This document shows, piece by piece, positions 16,114 to 24,042 of a stretch of 24,042 nucleotides of DNA; the stretch's first letter is position 1, and every line of letters starts with the position of its first letter. Under the pieces are notes generated by a model. That model worked only from the letters and a program-made list of their open reading frames with translations, was not told the DNA's origin and ran no database searches. The position numbers were made by a program, and so were the translations under genes. Source of the stretch: a virus; the IMG/VR virus record IMGVR_UViG_3300003892_000013, positions 16,398 to 40,439 of that record. One strand, given 5' to 3'.

Positions 16114-17661
16114 ATGAAATTAAAAATTGAAAGCCCTGTTAAAGCATTTATCGAATCCGCCACTAAAGAAGAGCTATTGTATTTAAAAGATAGTTTAACA
16201 TATATTAATACCTCAGCGCAATATTTACTTAAACGGCATTATAATAACCGCAGATGGCGTTCACATGACATTGATGGGTGGAGCAGCAGATTAGAAACAT
16301 TAAAGAAAAGCGTAAAACAAACATTAATATTTGAAGAAGATGGTCGTCTATTTATTCGTCCAGCTTCAATTCCATATTTAAACATACCAAATTGTAATAT
16401 AGTCAATACTATAAAATATCCAACTATAAACAAAATAGCATGGCATAAACCATTATCGTTTAATCTTCATCCATATCAAGAAGCAAGCTGGTCAGCGTTA
16501 CTAAATATTTATCCTCATGGCGCTATTTCAAATGTAGAGTTATGTACTGGAGCAGGTAAATCGGCTATTTTAATGAAAGTGTGTCGAGAAAGCGGATTTC
16601 GCACTGCTATTGTTGCACCGAGTCAAAGTATTTTTGAGGAATTGGTTAATAAATTTGAAGAACATCTAGGAAAATCGCAGGTTGGTAAATTTGGTGATGG
16701 TAAAAAAATTCTAAATAAACGGTTTACTATTTGTATAGGCAAAAGCATTACAAATGTAAAACCTGGTACCAAAGAATGGGAATTTTTTAGTAAATTGGAT
16801 ATGATTTGTGTAGACGAATCGCATACTTGGGGCGCCGATACTTTGGAAGAAATTTGTCATGGTATATTTAGTGAGGTTCCTTATCGTTTATTTTTTAGCG
16901 GCACCCAAACTCGCGGCGATGGATCTGACAAACTATTACAAAGTATTATCGGTAAAACTGTATATAGACTTACCACCAAAGAGGCTATAGCTGGAGGCTA
17001 TATTTGTCCTCATGATTATAAAATCGTAGAAATAGAGTCAAGTAATCCAAATTACCTTTCAGATGATCCATTAGAAATGAAACGGGCACATTTCTTAAAT
17101 AATCGCAATATCGCTGCTTTTATCGCAAAATTGATTAAAGTAGAATCATTAAAACGAAGACAAACACTGGTTTTAGTTGAAGAATTAGGGCAAATTGCTA
17201 TGCTCATTAAACTTTTGAAAGAAAGCGATATTCCGATTGCTATAGCTCACAGTGAGGCTAAGCTGGCTAAACTTACCGAGCTTGGACTTGAAAAAGTTGA
17301 TGTTGCAAAGAGCGTAGAAAAGTTTAATAAGGGCGAAGCACTTGTTTTAATAGGCACTGGGTGTATCTCTACTGGTACTAATATTTATCCAACCCATAAT
17401 ACTGTAAATTGGCAGGGTGGATCGTCTGAAGTAAAAACAAAACAGGGGGCTATTGGTCGTAGCGTGCGGTTACATAATCAAAACCCATGGAAAGAAAATT
17501 GTGTTGAAAAACAAAGAGCTACAATTTGGGATTTTGCCGTTTATGATATAAATCTTATGGAACGGCACTTAGAAGACAGAATATCCTATTATTCTGATTC
17601 TGGTTCCGAAATCAAAAGGATCAGAATAAATGCAAAAAATAACATCACAGGAAGCTTTTGA
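16114..17661 (+). CDS. SF2 DNA helicase, UvsW-like
   Basis: I start it at 16114, giving 515 residues; the upstream in-frame ATG at 16048 lies inside groEL. Helicase motifs in order are CTGAGKS (Walker A, 144-150), VDESH (motif II, 233-237), FSGTQTR (motif III, 261-267) and QGAIGRSVR (motif VI, 444-452). The relatives in T4 (UvsW) unwind branched DNA and R-loops and help switch replication to the recombination-based mode. A basic, helical N-terminal part of about 110 residues precedes the motor, possibly a DNA-binding domain. It is the first gene of the plus-strand recombination operon, and its end overlaps the next gene by 32 bases. Confidence 0.9.
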   Translation: MKLKIESPVKAFIESATKEELLYLKDSLTYINTSAQYLLKRHYNNRRWRSHDIDGWSSRLETLKKSVKQTLIFEEDGRLFIRPASIPYLNIPNCNIVNTIKYPTINKIAWHKPLSFNLHPYQEASWSALLNIYPHGAISNVELCTGAGKSAILMKVCRESGFRTAIVAPSQSIFEELVNKFEEHLGKSQVGKFGDGKKILNKRFTICIGKSITNVKPGTKEWEFFSKLDMICVDESHTWGADTLEEICHGIFSEVPYRLFFSGTQTRGDGSDKLLQSIIGKTVYRLTTKEAIAGGYICPHDYKIVEIESSNPNYLSDDPLEMKRAHFLNNRNIAAFIAKLIKVESLKRRQTLVLVEELGQIAMLIKLLKESDIPIAIAHSEAKLAKLTELGLEKVDVAKSVEKFNKGEALVLIGTGCISTGTNIYPTHNTVNWQGGSSEVKTKQGAIGRSVRLHNQNPWKENCVEKQRATIWDFAVYDINLMERHLEDRISYYSDSGSEIKRIRINAKNNITGSF

Positions 17662-18661
17662 TGATAGCTTTTATAAATTAGCGGCACAGGTCACAAAAGC
17701 TTTAGAACGTAACAAAGACGGTTCAGTTCAAGAAGAACAGGTGATGGGCCTAATAGAAGTTGAGCGCAAATTTAAAGAAACAATTTTAAAATATAGACAA
17801 TCTACTGAAATATATAAAAAATTTTTACAAAAAGTTTGTATTGAAAATAGAAATATTCTATCGGCCCGCCCATATTTTAGAGAAACCGCAGTTACATTTT
17901 CTAGAAAAATCACGCCTGCTATAAAGAAAAATAATATAGAAGAGTTAAAAAAGTTTGACGTTAACTATCAATTTATCAAATTTGTTAAAGAAAACTGGCT
18001 AGGCCCATTCCCTAAAAGGGCTGAACAATTGTTTAACAAAGTTCATATATCTAGAAACAAATTAATCGAGAATAATCTTCCGTTGGCTATTAATCGCGCT
18101 AAATTATTCTATAGAAAAACCCCTAAAAGTCATTTAACGCTGATGGACTTTATACAAATTTGTGCCATGGGATTAGCCGCTGGTGTAGACAAATGGGTAG
18201 GTAAATATTCACCTGTATTTCGATCAGTATGTATTGGACGCATGGTAGGTAATATGATCGACTCATATAGTGAAACTATATTACATTTTTATCCATCTGA
18301 CAAAAGAATTTTATATAAGGCAAATAGTATTCGTGGACGCCAAGGAATTGACGACATAGTAGAATTAACCAAAGCAATTAATGATAGTTTTAAGAAAGAT
18401 GCTAAAGAAGGCAAAAGTGTACCTAAAAATCCTGTTACCGTAGGTGAATTAAACGTTCTTATGTTAGCCGCATCTATGGTCAGTGCAGATGCAACGATTG
18501 ATGATGAAGGTTACGGAGTTTATCATTTTACCCCCGATTTGACTCAAAATATAGAGGATGATATAATAAAAAAAGAATCTATAAAAGAAATGGTTAATTT
18601 AGCTAAAACATTGCCTATTATACATAGGAAAGTTTTACGTTTAAAAGGTATTAAAATATGA
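17630..18661 (+). CDS. Sigma-70-like transcription factor lacking the region 4 HTH
   Basis: The protein has 343 residues. Residues 142-235 resemble sigma region 2: RNKLIENNLPLAINRAKLFY, then LMDFIQICAMGLAAGVDKW (171-189, the RNA-polymerase-binding helix), then VGNMIDSYSETILHFYPSDK at the -10 recognition part. Residues 255-310 resemble region 3 (NPVTVGELN). The chain ends at HRKVLRLKGIKI, where the region 4 helix-turn-helix would begin, so -35 binding is absent. T4 gp55, the late sigma factor, is likewise without a normal region 4 DNA-binding part. It probably directs host polymerase to phage late promoters. The ribosome site is AAAGGA. Its stop overlaps the next ATG (ATGA). Confidence 0.7.
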   Translation: MQKITSQEAFDDSFYKLAAQVTKALERNKDGSVQEEQVMGLIEVERKFKETILKYRQSTEIYKKFLQKVCIENRNILSARPYFRETAVTFSRKITPAIKKNNIEELKKFDVNYQFIKFVKENWLGPFPKRAEQLFNKVHISRNKLIENNLPLAINRAKLFYRKTPKSHLTLMDFIQICAMGLAAGVDKWVGKYSPVFRSVCIGRMVGNMIDSYSETILHFYPSDKRILYKANSIRGRQGIDDIVELTKAINDSFKKDAKEGKSVPKNPVTVGELNVLMLAASMVSADATIDDEGYGVYHFTPDLTQNIEDDIIKKESIKEMVNLAKTLPIIHRKVLRLKGIKI

Positions 18662-18987
18662 ATTTAGAAAATCCTTGCTCATTTAATAATCGTTTGATTG
18701 TAGAGGCATATAAAGCCACGGGCGGTTTACGTAGCGAAATTCGTAATGGATTTGCTACTGTAATGCAAAAAAATACACTAAAGGGACTTCAGGTTCTTAT
18801 TTCTGCCCGTTTATCTGACGGAACTTATGTACCTGCTGGATCTACGGCCTATATCAAAGAAGAATTGCTAGTAACCCAACCGTGGGCTAAAAATATTCTT
18901 CAAAGCGATACGTTAAAAACACAGTTTATTGTTGTAGATCTAAATCATGTAGAATATATTGCGCCGCCCACTGGAGACGTTGCTTGA
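18658..18987 (+). CDS. Probable GroES-like co-chaperonin
   Basis: The protein has 109 residues; E. coli GroES has 97 and T4 gp31 has 111. The start lines up with GroES: P6-x5-RLIVE (12-16) matches the PLHDRVIVK strand, and ATGGLRSEIRNGFA (20-33) sits where the mobile loop with GGIVL lies. Next come GLQVLISARLSDGTYVPAGS (43-62), like the GroES core with its gDGtvkpldVkvGD pattern, and a final strand FIVVDLNHVEYI. The hydrophobic triplet of the mobile loop is reduced to one Leu plus an Ile. The presence of a phage GroEL supports the idea. It overlaps both neighbours by 4 bases, so production is coupled to the sigma factor. Confidence 0.55.
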   Translation: MNLENPCSFNNRLIVEAYKATGGLRSEIRNGFATVMQKNTLKGLQVLISARLSDGTYVPAGSTAYIKEELLVTQPWAKNILQSDTLKTQFIVVDLNHVEYIAPPTGDVA

Positions 18988-19970
18988 AAATACTTCGCGT
19001 AGGCGATCCTCATGTAAAGGTAACTAATATAGAAGAATCTAGGCGTTTAGTAGAATTTGTATCCAAAAAAGCTATAGAGCTTAAAATAGATAGGATTGAA
19101 ATTTTAGGAGATTTATTTCATACCCATGCCATTATTAGATTGGAAGTACTAGATTTTTGGTTATGGGCATTAGAATTATTAAATAATATTTGTGAAGTAA
19201 TAGTATTAATTGGTAATCACGATCAATCTGGAGATTATTCTTCTAATAGTTCAGCATTAGATATATTTGCTAAAATTAAGAACGATAATTTAAAAATAAT
19301 AAATGTCGCTAAATTAGAAGGTATATTTGCTTATATACCTTATATGCATAACAGGGATATTTTTATAGAGAATGCTAATTCTTTAGCGGAAAAGGGGGCC
19401 AAAGTTTTAATATGTCATCAAACTTTTGAGGGTAGTAAGTATGAAAACGGATTTTATGCCCCTGACGGAGTTGATCCAGAAAAGATTTCCCAAAAATATA
19501 TACACATTATTTCTGGACATATTCATTCACGCCAAGAATTTGGAAGGATAGATTATCCCGGCACCGCTAGATGGGATACAGCAGCAGATGCTAATTTACC
19601 AAAAGGGATTGGGATATATGAACATGAGAATGAAACCGGTAAAATCATTAATCGACAATTTTTATCTACAGAAGAAATTTGTTGCCCTATTTATAAACTT
19701 AGCTGGCATGAAGGGAAGAGTCAGCCTATAATTCCAACAGGCGCTAAAGTATTTATGGAATTGATCGGTTCATCTACATGGGTTGCTGCACAAAAAGAAT
19801 TATTACAAAATAAATGCAGTATTAGTACCAAAATAACAGATCGTATAAGAACCGAAGAACGTAAAACAGGCAACAGTTTAGAACAATTCCTTACGGTATA
19901 TTTTAATGTAACGTCTGGAATTGATCGTGGTAAATTAATTCAATATATGAGGGACCTAAAAATTGTCTAA
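18984..19970 (+). CDS. sbcD: SbcD/Mre11-family nuclease (T4 gp47-like)
   Basis: The protein has 328 residues. It is the nuclease half of the SbcC-SbcD complex that trims DNA ends and hairpins to start recombination. Metallophosphoesterase motifs are complete: GDPH (D8, H10), GDLFH (D43), GNHD (N78, H79, D80), CHQTF (H145) and GHIHS (H179, H181). The C-terminal 110 residues form the capping part. I use TTG at 18984, which overlaps the previous stop and has GGAGA 6 bases upstream. The partner sbcC lies at 22163, four genes away, instead of directly next to it. Confidence 0.92.
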   Translation: MKILRVGDPHVKVTNIEESRRLVEFVSKKAIELKIDRIEILGDLFHTHAIIRLEVLDFWLWALELLNNICEVIVLIGNHDQSGDYSSNSSALDIFAKIKNDNLKIINVAKLEGIFAYIPYMHNRDIFIENANSLAEKGAKVLICHQTFEGSKYENGFYAPDGVDPEKISQKYIHIISGHIHSRQEFGRIDYPGTARWDTAADANLPKGIGIYEHENETGKIINRQFLSTEEICCPIYKLSWHEGKSQPIIPTGAKVFMELIGSSTWVAAQKELLQNKCSISTKITDRIRTEERKTGNSLEQFLTVYFNVTSGIDRGKLIQYMRDLKIV

Positions 19971-20349
19971 AGAAACTATCCAAACCATAAAAGAAATGGC
20001 TGCCCTGGCCATGAAAACTAATAAAATTACCCCTATTCATGAAACAAATATGAAAATGTATCCGTTTATTTTTTTTAATGGGGTGACTGCCGTAAAAATT
20101 GATTACGATCTATATGTAAGAGATGATGTAGAAATAGACGATCAATCTAATAAGATAATTGTTAAAACGCCTATTAGAAATAACTATATTGCCTATTATT
20201 TAACAATTAACGAAAATTCGGACAATAATAATATAGATAAACGTTTTGAAGCACTAGAAATGGCTATTCGTACTTTATTTTGGAATGATATAATAGTAGA
20301 AGTATATATTAACGAACAAATAGTGTATAAGAGCAAGAAAAATGTTTGA
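19963..20349 (+). CDS. Unknown small protein in the recombination operon (128 residues)
   Basis: It starts at a TTG that overlaps the sbcD stop, with GAGGG upstream. The first 30 residues are helical; the middle has beta pattern (DLYVRDDVEIDDQSNKIIVK) and the end is another helix-strand pair. No cysteines or known motifs are present. It may be an accessory of the neighbouring nuclease or of DNA packaging; I do not recognise it. Confidence 0.55.
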   Translation: MSKETIQTIKEMAALAMKTNKITPIHETNMKMYPFIFFNGVTAVKIDYDLYVRDDVEIDDQSNKIIVKTPIRNNYIAYYLTINENSDNNNIDKRFEALEMAIRTLFWNDIIVEVYINEQIVYKSKKNV

Positions 20350-21046
20350 TAACAAGCCGCCTATTGTCCACGAAGATAAGAATACCGACTTTTCTGAATT
20401 GGATATACAAAAAATTGAAAAGTTTAAAGAAGAAGGGCTTCCTGGCCTAGCTAATGTGGGGGATACTACTATCGTTAAATGTTTGGAGCTTTATCTTAAT
20501 GGTAAGACCTATTCTCAAATCTCTAATTTGGCTCGTATAAAAAAACCTATTGTGCTTTATTTATCCCAGAAATTCAATTGGTTTCTAATTAAAAAAGAAT
20601 ATTTTCAAGATTTGGTAGAAAATATTCAACAAAGAACTCTTGAAACTAAAATCGCAAGCCAGGATTTTTTATTGCAATTAATTCAATTTTGGCAATTAAA
20701 AATAGGAAAAAGTATTAACAGATTCTTACTTACTGGTGATGAAGGTGCATCCAAAGAAATCGATCTTAAAGAAATCGATAAATATTTAAAAACTCTTGAA
20801 ATTTTATATAGACTTACTGGCGAAAAAACTGCTTCCGATAAGCCCGCCGTAGGTTTAAATTTAGGCGAAGGAGTTACTGTAAAGAAGGTTGGAGATAATA
20901 CGGTTGAAATTACTCCAAAACAAAAAGCTACGGGTAATCTACTAAATCAATTGGCTAATTTTAGACGAGAACAGGAAAATATGAAGAAGAATAATACGCA
21001 ATCTGATATAATTATAGATAAGTCACAAAAACAGGAGAATGAATAG
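20342..21046 (+). CDS. Helix-turn-helix protein, possible terminase small subunit
   Basis: The protein has 234 residues. A likely helix-turn-helix is at about 43-75 (LELYLNGKTYSQISNLARI). Long helices follow to about 160, then a short beta tail (GLNLGEGVTVKKVGDNTVEI, 172-191) and a charged disordered end. This order (HTH, helical core for ring formation, beta tail) is that of small terminase subunits, which recognise the phage DNA and feed it to TerL. The only large subunit is 6 kb away on the other strand, so the pairing is inferred. It could instead be another DNA-binding regulator. It overlaps the previous gene by 8 bases. Confidence 0.5.
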   Translation: MFDNKPPIVHEDKNTDFSELDIQKIEKFKEEGLPGLANVGDTTIVKCLELYLNGKTYSQISNLARIKKPIVLYLSQKFNWFLIKKEYFQDLVENIQQRTLETKIASQDFLLQLIQFWQLKIGKSINRFLLTGDEGASKEIDLKEIDKYLKTLEILYRLTGEKTASDKPAVGLNLGEGVTVKKVGDNTVEITPKQKATGNLLNQLANFRREQENMKKNNTQSDIIIDKSQKQENE

Positions 21047-21910
21047 ATGAAAAAAATAAAGTGGATTGTAACTATCTTTGTAATAATGTTTACGCTGGCA
21101 TCGGCCCCTATTGTAACGTCGTCGACAAGAAATGGAACGTCTGATTCTGAAAAAATTATTACATTAACAGACAATAATGTTCTTGTTTTAAATGCGCCAA
21201 TAGATTCTGATAGTGTGGCGAGAGTTATAATTGAAGCTAGAAGATTAGACTCCCTTTTATTTCATAGAAACGAACCCATCTATCTTTTTATGAATACCCC
21301 GGGAGGTAATATCCAGTCTGGGCTAGAGCTTTTAGAGGCTCTAAAAGGTTTGCATAGGCCAGTTCATACGATATCCTTATTTTCCGCTAGTATGGGTTTC
21401 CAGCTAGTGCAAGGTCTTGGAGATAGATTAATACTAAAAAACGGCGTAATGATGAATCATCACGCTAATGGTCAAATTTCTGGCGATTTTGGCGGTGTTG
21501 ATACACAATTAGATAGTCGCTATAAGTTATGGAAAGACCGTCTTCGTGAACTTGATGAACAAACTGTCAAACGCACTAATGGCAAACAAACATATGAAAG
21601 CTATTTGAAAGAATATGATCATGAAATGTGGCTAACTGGTAAACAATCGGTAGATAAAGGCTATTCTGATAGAATTGTCCGTGTTCGTTGTGATGATTCA
21701 TTGGACGGAACAAATACTCAATCTATGCAAATTTTTGGTTTTACTGTTCAATATGATTTAGATAAATGCCCCTTAAATACGACCCCAATGAATATTCGGC
21801 CAATGATTGATGATAAAAAAATGTCTCCAGAAATGAAAAATGAAATAAAGGCTAGATTTTTGGAATCATTTACGCAGAAATATCGTCGGCCACTTCCTAT
21901 GACATGGTAA
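21047..21910 (+). CDS. ClpP-like serine protease with signal peptide
   Basis: The protein has 287 residues. The first 20 form a signal peptide (MKKIKW, hydrophobic IVTIFVIMFTLASA, likely cut after ASA). The ClpP fold follows: NTPGGNIQSG (83-92, oxyanion loop), FSASMGF (catalytic S115), MMNHHANG (catalytic H138 or H139) and the YDHEMW region with an Asp at 191, then the usual LTGKQSVDKGYSDRIV end. ClpP of bacteria is cytoplasmic, works with an AAA+ unfoldase and lacks a signal peptide. Here export to the periplasm or cell surface is expected. After residue 215 there is an extra C-terminal part of 70 residues. The ribosome site is AGGAG. The target is unknown. Confidence 0.8.
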   Translation: MKKIKWIVTIFVIMFTLASAPIVTSSTRNGTSDSEKIITLTDNNVLVLNAPIDSDSVARVIIEARRLDSLLFHRNEPIYLFMNTPGGNIQSGLELLEALKGLHRPVHTISLFSASMGFQLVQGLGDRLILKNGVMMNHHANGQISGDFGGVDTQLDSRYKLWKDRLRELDEQTVKRTNGKQTYESYLKEYDHEMWLTGKQSVDKGYSDRIVRVRCDDSLDGTNTQSMQIFGFTVQYDLDKCPLNTTPMNIRPMIDDKKMSPEMKNEIKARFLESFTQKYRRPLPMTW

Positions 21911-21911
21911 T

Positions 21912-22163
21912 ATGCCTCTGATTTATTATTTGTGTGAATGTAAAAAAAGTTTATCGAAATTTTTTAGGCAGGCCAAAGATGCGCCTGCCTTTTTTACTTG
22001 TCCGAATTGCAATAAAGAAACATTAAAAAAACAATTGTCAAGTCCTTCTAGTCTATCTAAAATAACCATTGATAATGGAATACAGGCAAGGGCCGTTGAA
22101 ATCATTCCTAATATAGTAGAATTGAATGAAGAAAAATCTAGAAAAAACTATAGGGAAAAATAG
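21912..22163 (+). CDS. FmdB-like zinc-ribbon protein
   Basis: The protein has 83 residues. C8/C10 and C30/C33 form a zinc ribbon in the context YYLCECKKS and FFTCPNCNKE, as in the FmdB family of small regulators. The rest is a charged tail. Its role in phages is unknown. The gene is packed between the ClpP-like gene (one-base gap) and sbcC (one-base overlap). Confidence 0.7.
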   Translation: MPLIYYLCECKKSLSKFFRQAKDAPAFFTCPNCNKETLKKQLSSPSSLSKITIDNGIQARAVEIIPNIVELNEEKSRKNYREK

Positions 22164-24042
22164 TGTTAAAACTAAAAGATCTGCGATTTAGCGGCATAGG
22201 TCGTTTCGTTGATCCGCAACATATCGATTTTTGTTCGCTTGGCCACCTAGTTCAGGTAGATGGAGAAAACAAAAATACTGGCGGATCGAGCGGTAGCGGT
22301 AAATCTACGATATTTAATGCATTAGAATATTTACTTGGTCTAAACGATATCCCTAAAAATACTTTGCAATCTAGGCTTACCAAAGAAACTATAAGTGTAT
22401 GCGCTATTTTTGATTGGGACGGTAAAGAAATAAAGATCGAGCGATCTACTAAATTAAAAATTACTATTGGCGATGAAGTAATAGTGGGCAGTAGCGAAAA
22501 GACCGAAGCGAAATTAAATGAAATTTTAGCTATGCCACGCGATCTATTCCGAAAAATTCTGCATAAACGCCAAAAAGAAGGCGGTTTCTTTTTACAATTT
22601 ACGCCGCAGAAAATGAACGAATTTTTAGTCGATTGTCTCGGTCTTTCTGATTTAAGAAATAAGCTTAAAATTTTAGAATCTAAAATCACTGAATTAACCA
22701 CATCTATTAATGTTATAAATAACGCATTAGAAGCTAATAAAACCGGTTTACAAGCTTCTGAAGATGCTCGCATAGCTATTGGTTTGCCTCCTGTAAAAGA
22801 AATTCATAAAGAAACTGTGTTAGCTCTTAAAGAAAAAATGGACGCATCTATAATTAATTTACAATCTATACAAGATAAACATAAGCTGGAATTAGAAAGT
22901 TTAATGCTTACTAAACCACAGGTAATTATTAATTCTTATGATCGTTCTATCATGAATCAATTAGAAGCAAAAAGGATCGATCTAAATAATCAATTAATGC
23001 TTATTAATAAAAAAGAATCTGACAAACAGCTTAAAATTTCTCAGGAACTCTCAGCCTTAAAACTTACTAAATCACAATTAGAAAATATTATAGCTCAGGG
23101 TAAAATCGCCGCTCAGCAGATCGTACAGGCGGCTAAAGAAATAAAAAAAATAAAAGAAAATACTTGTCCTACTTGTGAGAGAGATAATTGGGTTACTGAG
23201 ACTGCTAAAATCAAAGAACAACAATTATTAGATAAAATTAAAGAGTTAAAACTTCAGGTAGATGCTTCTAATAATGCTACAGAAGATATAAATAAAATAA
23301 ATGCGTCTATTTTTGAACTTGAAAAAGAGATGTCCACTAATTGTTCAGAAGAATTATCCGAGATTCATAAAAAAATTCAAATAATTATGGTTGCGATAGA
23401 ATCTGAAAAAGCCAAAGAGTCTGAGCATAATAAAAATGAAATAGAAAAAAATAGATTAATTTTAGCAGAATTTACAGAAAAAGAAAGAGCATTGCGTGCA
23501 AAACATAGTCTAGAATTAGAGACTTATCGTGGTCAAGCCGATATTGATCGCCGCACATTCGAAGCTGCTGCTATGAAATTAAAAACATATGAAAATGATA
23601 AAATGCGTTATGAAACAGCTCTTAAGGGTATCGTAGAACAAGAGATTAAATATAAAAAACAGGTTGATGAATTAACTAAAAAAATAAATTCTTTCACTGA
23701 AGAATTAACTTTAGCTGAAGAAGCTAAACGGGCATTAAAGAGCTATATTTCATGTTCTTTTGATGATGCGTTGACATATATTAGTGAAATAAGTACTCGT
23801 ATTATTAGACATATTCCTAATATGGCCAACGCCACTATACAATTAGAAGGGATTAAAGAAACCAAGGATGGTAAAATAAAAGAAGAAGTTAATGCTATAA
23901 TAAATATAGACGGTGAAGTAAATATACCAATTAGGTCAATGTCTGGAGGTGAACGTTCGTCAATAGATTTATCAATTGATATGGCTGTAATAGACTTAAT
24001 AGAAAGTCGAACTGGAAAAGGTATCGATATTTTTATTCTTGA
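22163..24042 (+). CDS. sbcC: SbcC/Rad50-family ATPase (T4 gp46-like), cut by the right edge
   Basis: At least 626 residues are in the window. I start at GTG 22163, which overlaps the previous stop by one base and follows AGGGAAA; no ATG fits better. Walker A is GSSGSGKST (41-49, K47). Long coiled coils run from about 165 to 330 and 345 to 540, with the zinc hook CPTC (335-338) between them. The ABC signature is SMSGGERSS at about 592-600. The window ends at DIFIL, at the Walker B acidic residue, so roughly 40-60 residues are missing. With SbcD it holds and processes DNA ends during recombination-dependent replication. Confidence 0.93.
   Translation, partial: MLKLKDLRFSGIGRFVDPQHIDFCSLGHLVQVDGENKNTGGSSGSGKSTIFNALEYLLGLNDIPKNTLQSRLTKETISVCAIFDWDGKEIKIERSTKLKITIGDEVIVGSSEKTEAKLNEILAMPRDLFRKILHKRQKEGGFFLQFTPQKMNEFLVDCLGLSDLRNKLKILESKITELTTSINVINNALEANKTGLQASEDARIAIGLPPVKEIHKETVLALKEKMDASIINLQSIQDKHKLELESLMLTKPQVIINSYDRSIMNQLEAKRIDLNNQLMLINKKESDKQLKISQELSALKLTKSQLENIIAQGKIAAQQIVQAAKEIKKIKENTCPTCERDNWVTETAKIKEQQLLDKIKELKLQVDASNNATEDINKINASIFELEKEMSTNCSEELSEIHKKIQIIMVAIESEKAKESEHNKNEIEKNRLILAEFTEKERALRAKHSLELETYRGQADIDRRTFEAAAMKLKTYENDKMRYETALKGIVEQEIKYKKQVDELTKKINSFTEELTLAEEAKRALKSYISCSFDDALTYISEISTRIIRHIPNMANATIQLEGIKETKDGKIKEEVNAIINIDGEVNIPIRSMSGGERSSIDLSIDMAVIDLIESRTGKGIDIFIL

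Noticed and set aside
18661-18987. Possible continuation of the sigma factor by frameshift into a region 4 helix-turn-helix
   Set aside because: I read the following frames and found no helix-turn-helix; the next frame is the GroES-like protein with its own overlapping start.
22252-22773. Minus-strand frame opposite the sbcC start
   Set aside because: The plus strand encodes the Walker A and following SbcC sequence; the minus frame has no recognisable content.
1-24042. tRNA genes, CRISPR arrays, integrase, insertion sequences
   Set aside because: I looked for cloverleaf ends, spaced repeats and transposase motifs and saw none; a tRNA-finding program would settle the first.

Overview
The window is about 24 kb of an AT-rich genome of a large tailed double-stranded DNA phage (Caudoviricetes). 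It carries a head-assembly set (major capsid protein, scaffold-like protein, prohead protease, portal, minor head protein, large terminase) together with a phage chaperonin, a sigma-factor-like protein and an SbcC/SbcD nuclease pair. That mix is typical of phages with genomes well over 100 kb. I see no integrase, tRNA or CRISPR array. The host cannot be named from the sequence. The closest relatives I would expect are uncultivated environmental phages.

Layout. (1) 1-2367, minus strand: a 154-residue virion-type protein, an acidic scaffold-like protein and the major capsid protein, which is frameshifted and runs off the left edge. (2) 2368-2537: a divergent control region with three GTTAAC palindromes. 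(3) 2538-4786, plus: a zinc-finger HNH-type protein with a ruined catalytic motif, then a prohead protease with a long C-terminal extension. (4) 4844-5275, minus: an M15-type peptidoglycan peptidase. (5) 5341-6755, plus: a small cassette with a 2-oxoglutarate/Fe(II) oxygenase and two small unknown proteins. (6) 6911-16066, minus: a long operon read as groEL, terL (split by an intein), a beta-rich structural protein, portal, an unknown protein and a minor head protein. (7) 16114-24042, plus: a tightly packed operon with overlapping stops and starts: SF2 helicase, sigma-like factor, GroES-like protein, SbcD, an unknown protein, a helix-turn-helix protein that may be the small terminase, an exported ClpP-like protease, a zinc-ribbon protein and SbcC (cut by the right edge).

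How they fit together. The left and central parts build the capsid and fill it with DNA: protease and scaffold shape the prohead, the portal and terminase pump DNA, and GroEL, perhaps with the GroES-like protein, folds virion proteins. The right operon handles DNA ends, recombination and probably late transcription. The most interesting points are: a 21-residue motif shared between the capsid N-terminus and the protease extension; a frameshift in the capsid gene; an intein placed between the Walker A lysine and threonine of the terminase whose homing nuclease has lost both catalytic acids; a candidate GroES partner for a GroEL with a strongly altered apical domain; a sigma-like factor that ends before its -35-binding helix-turn-helix; and a ClpP-like protease with a signal peptide.
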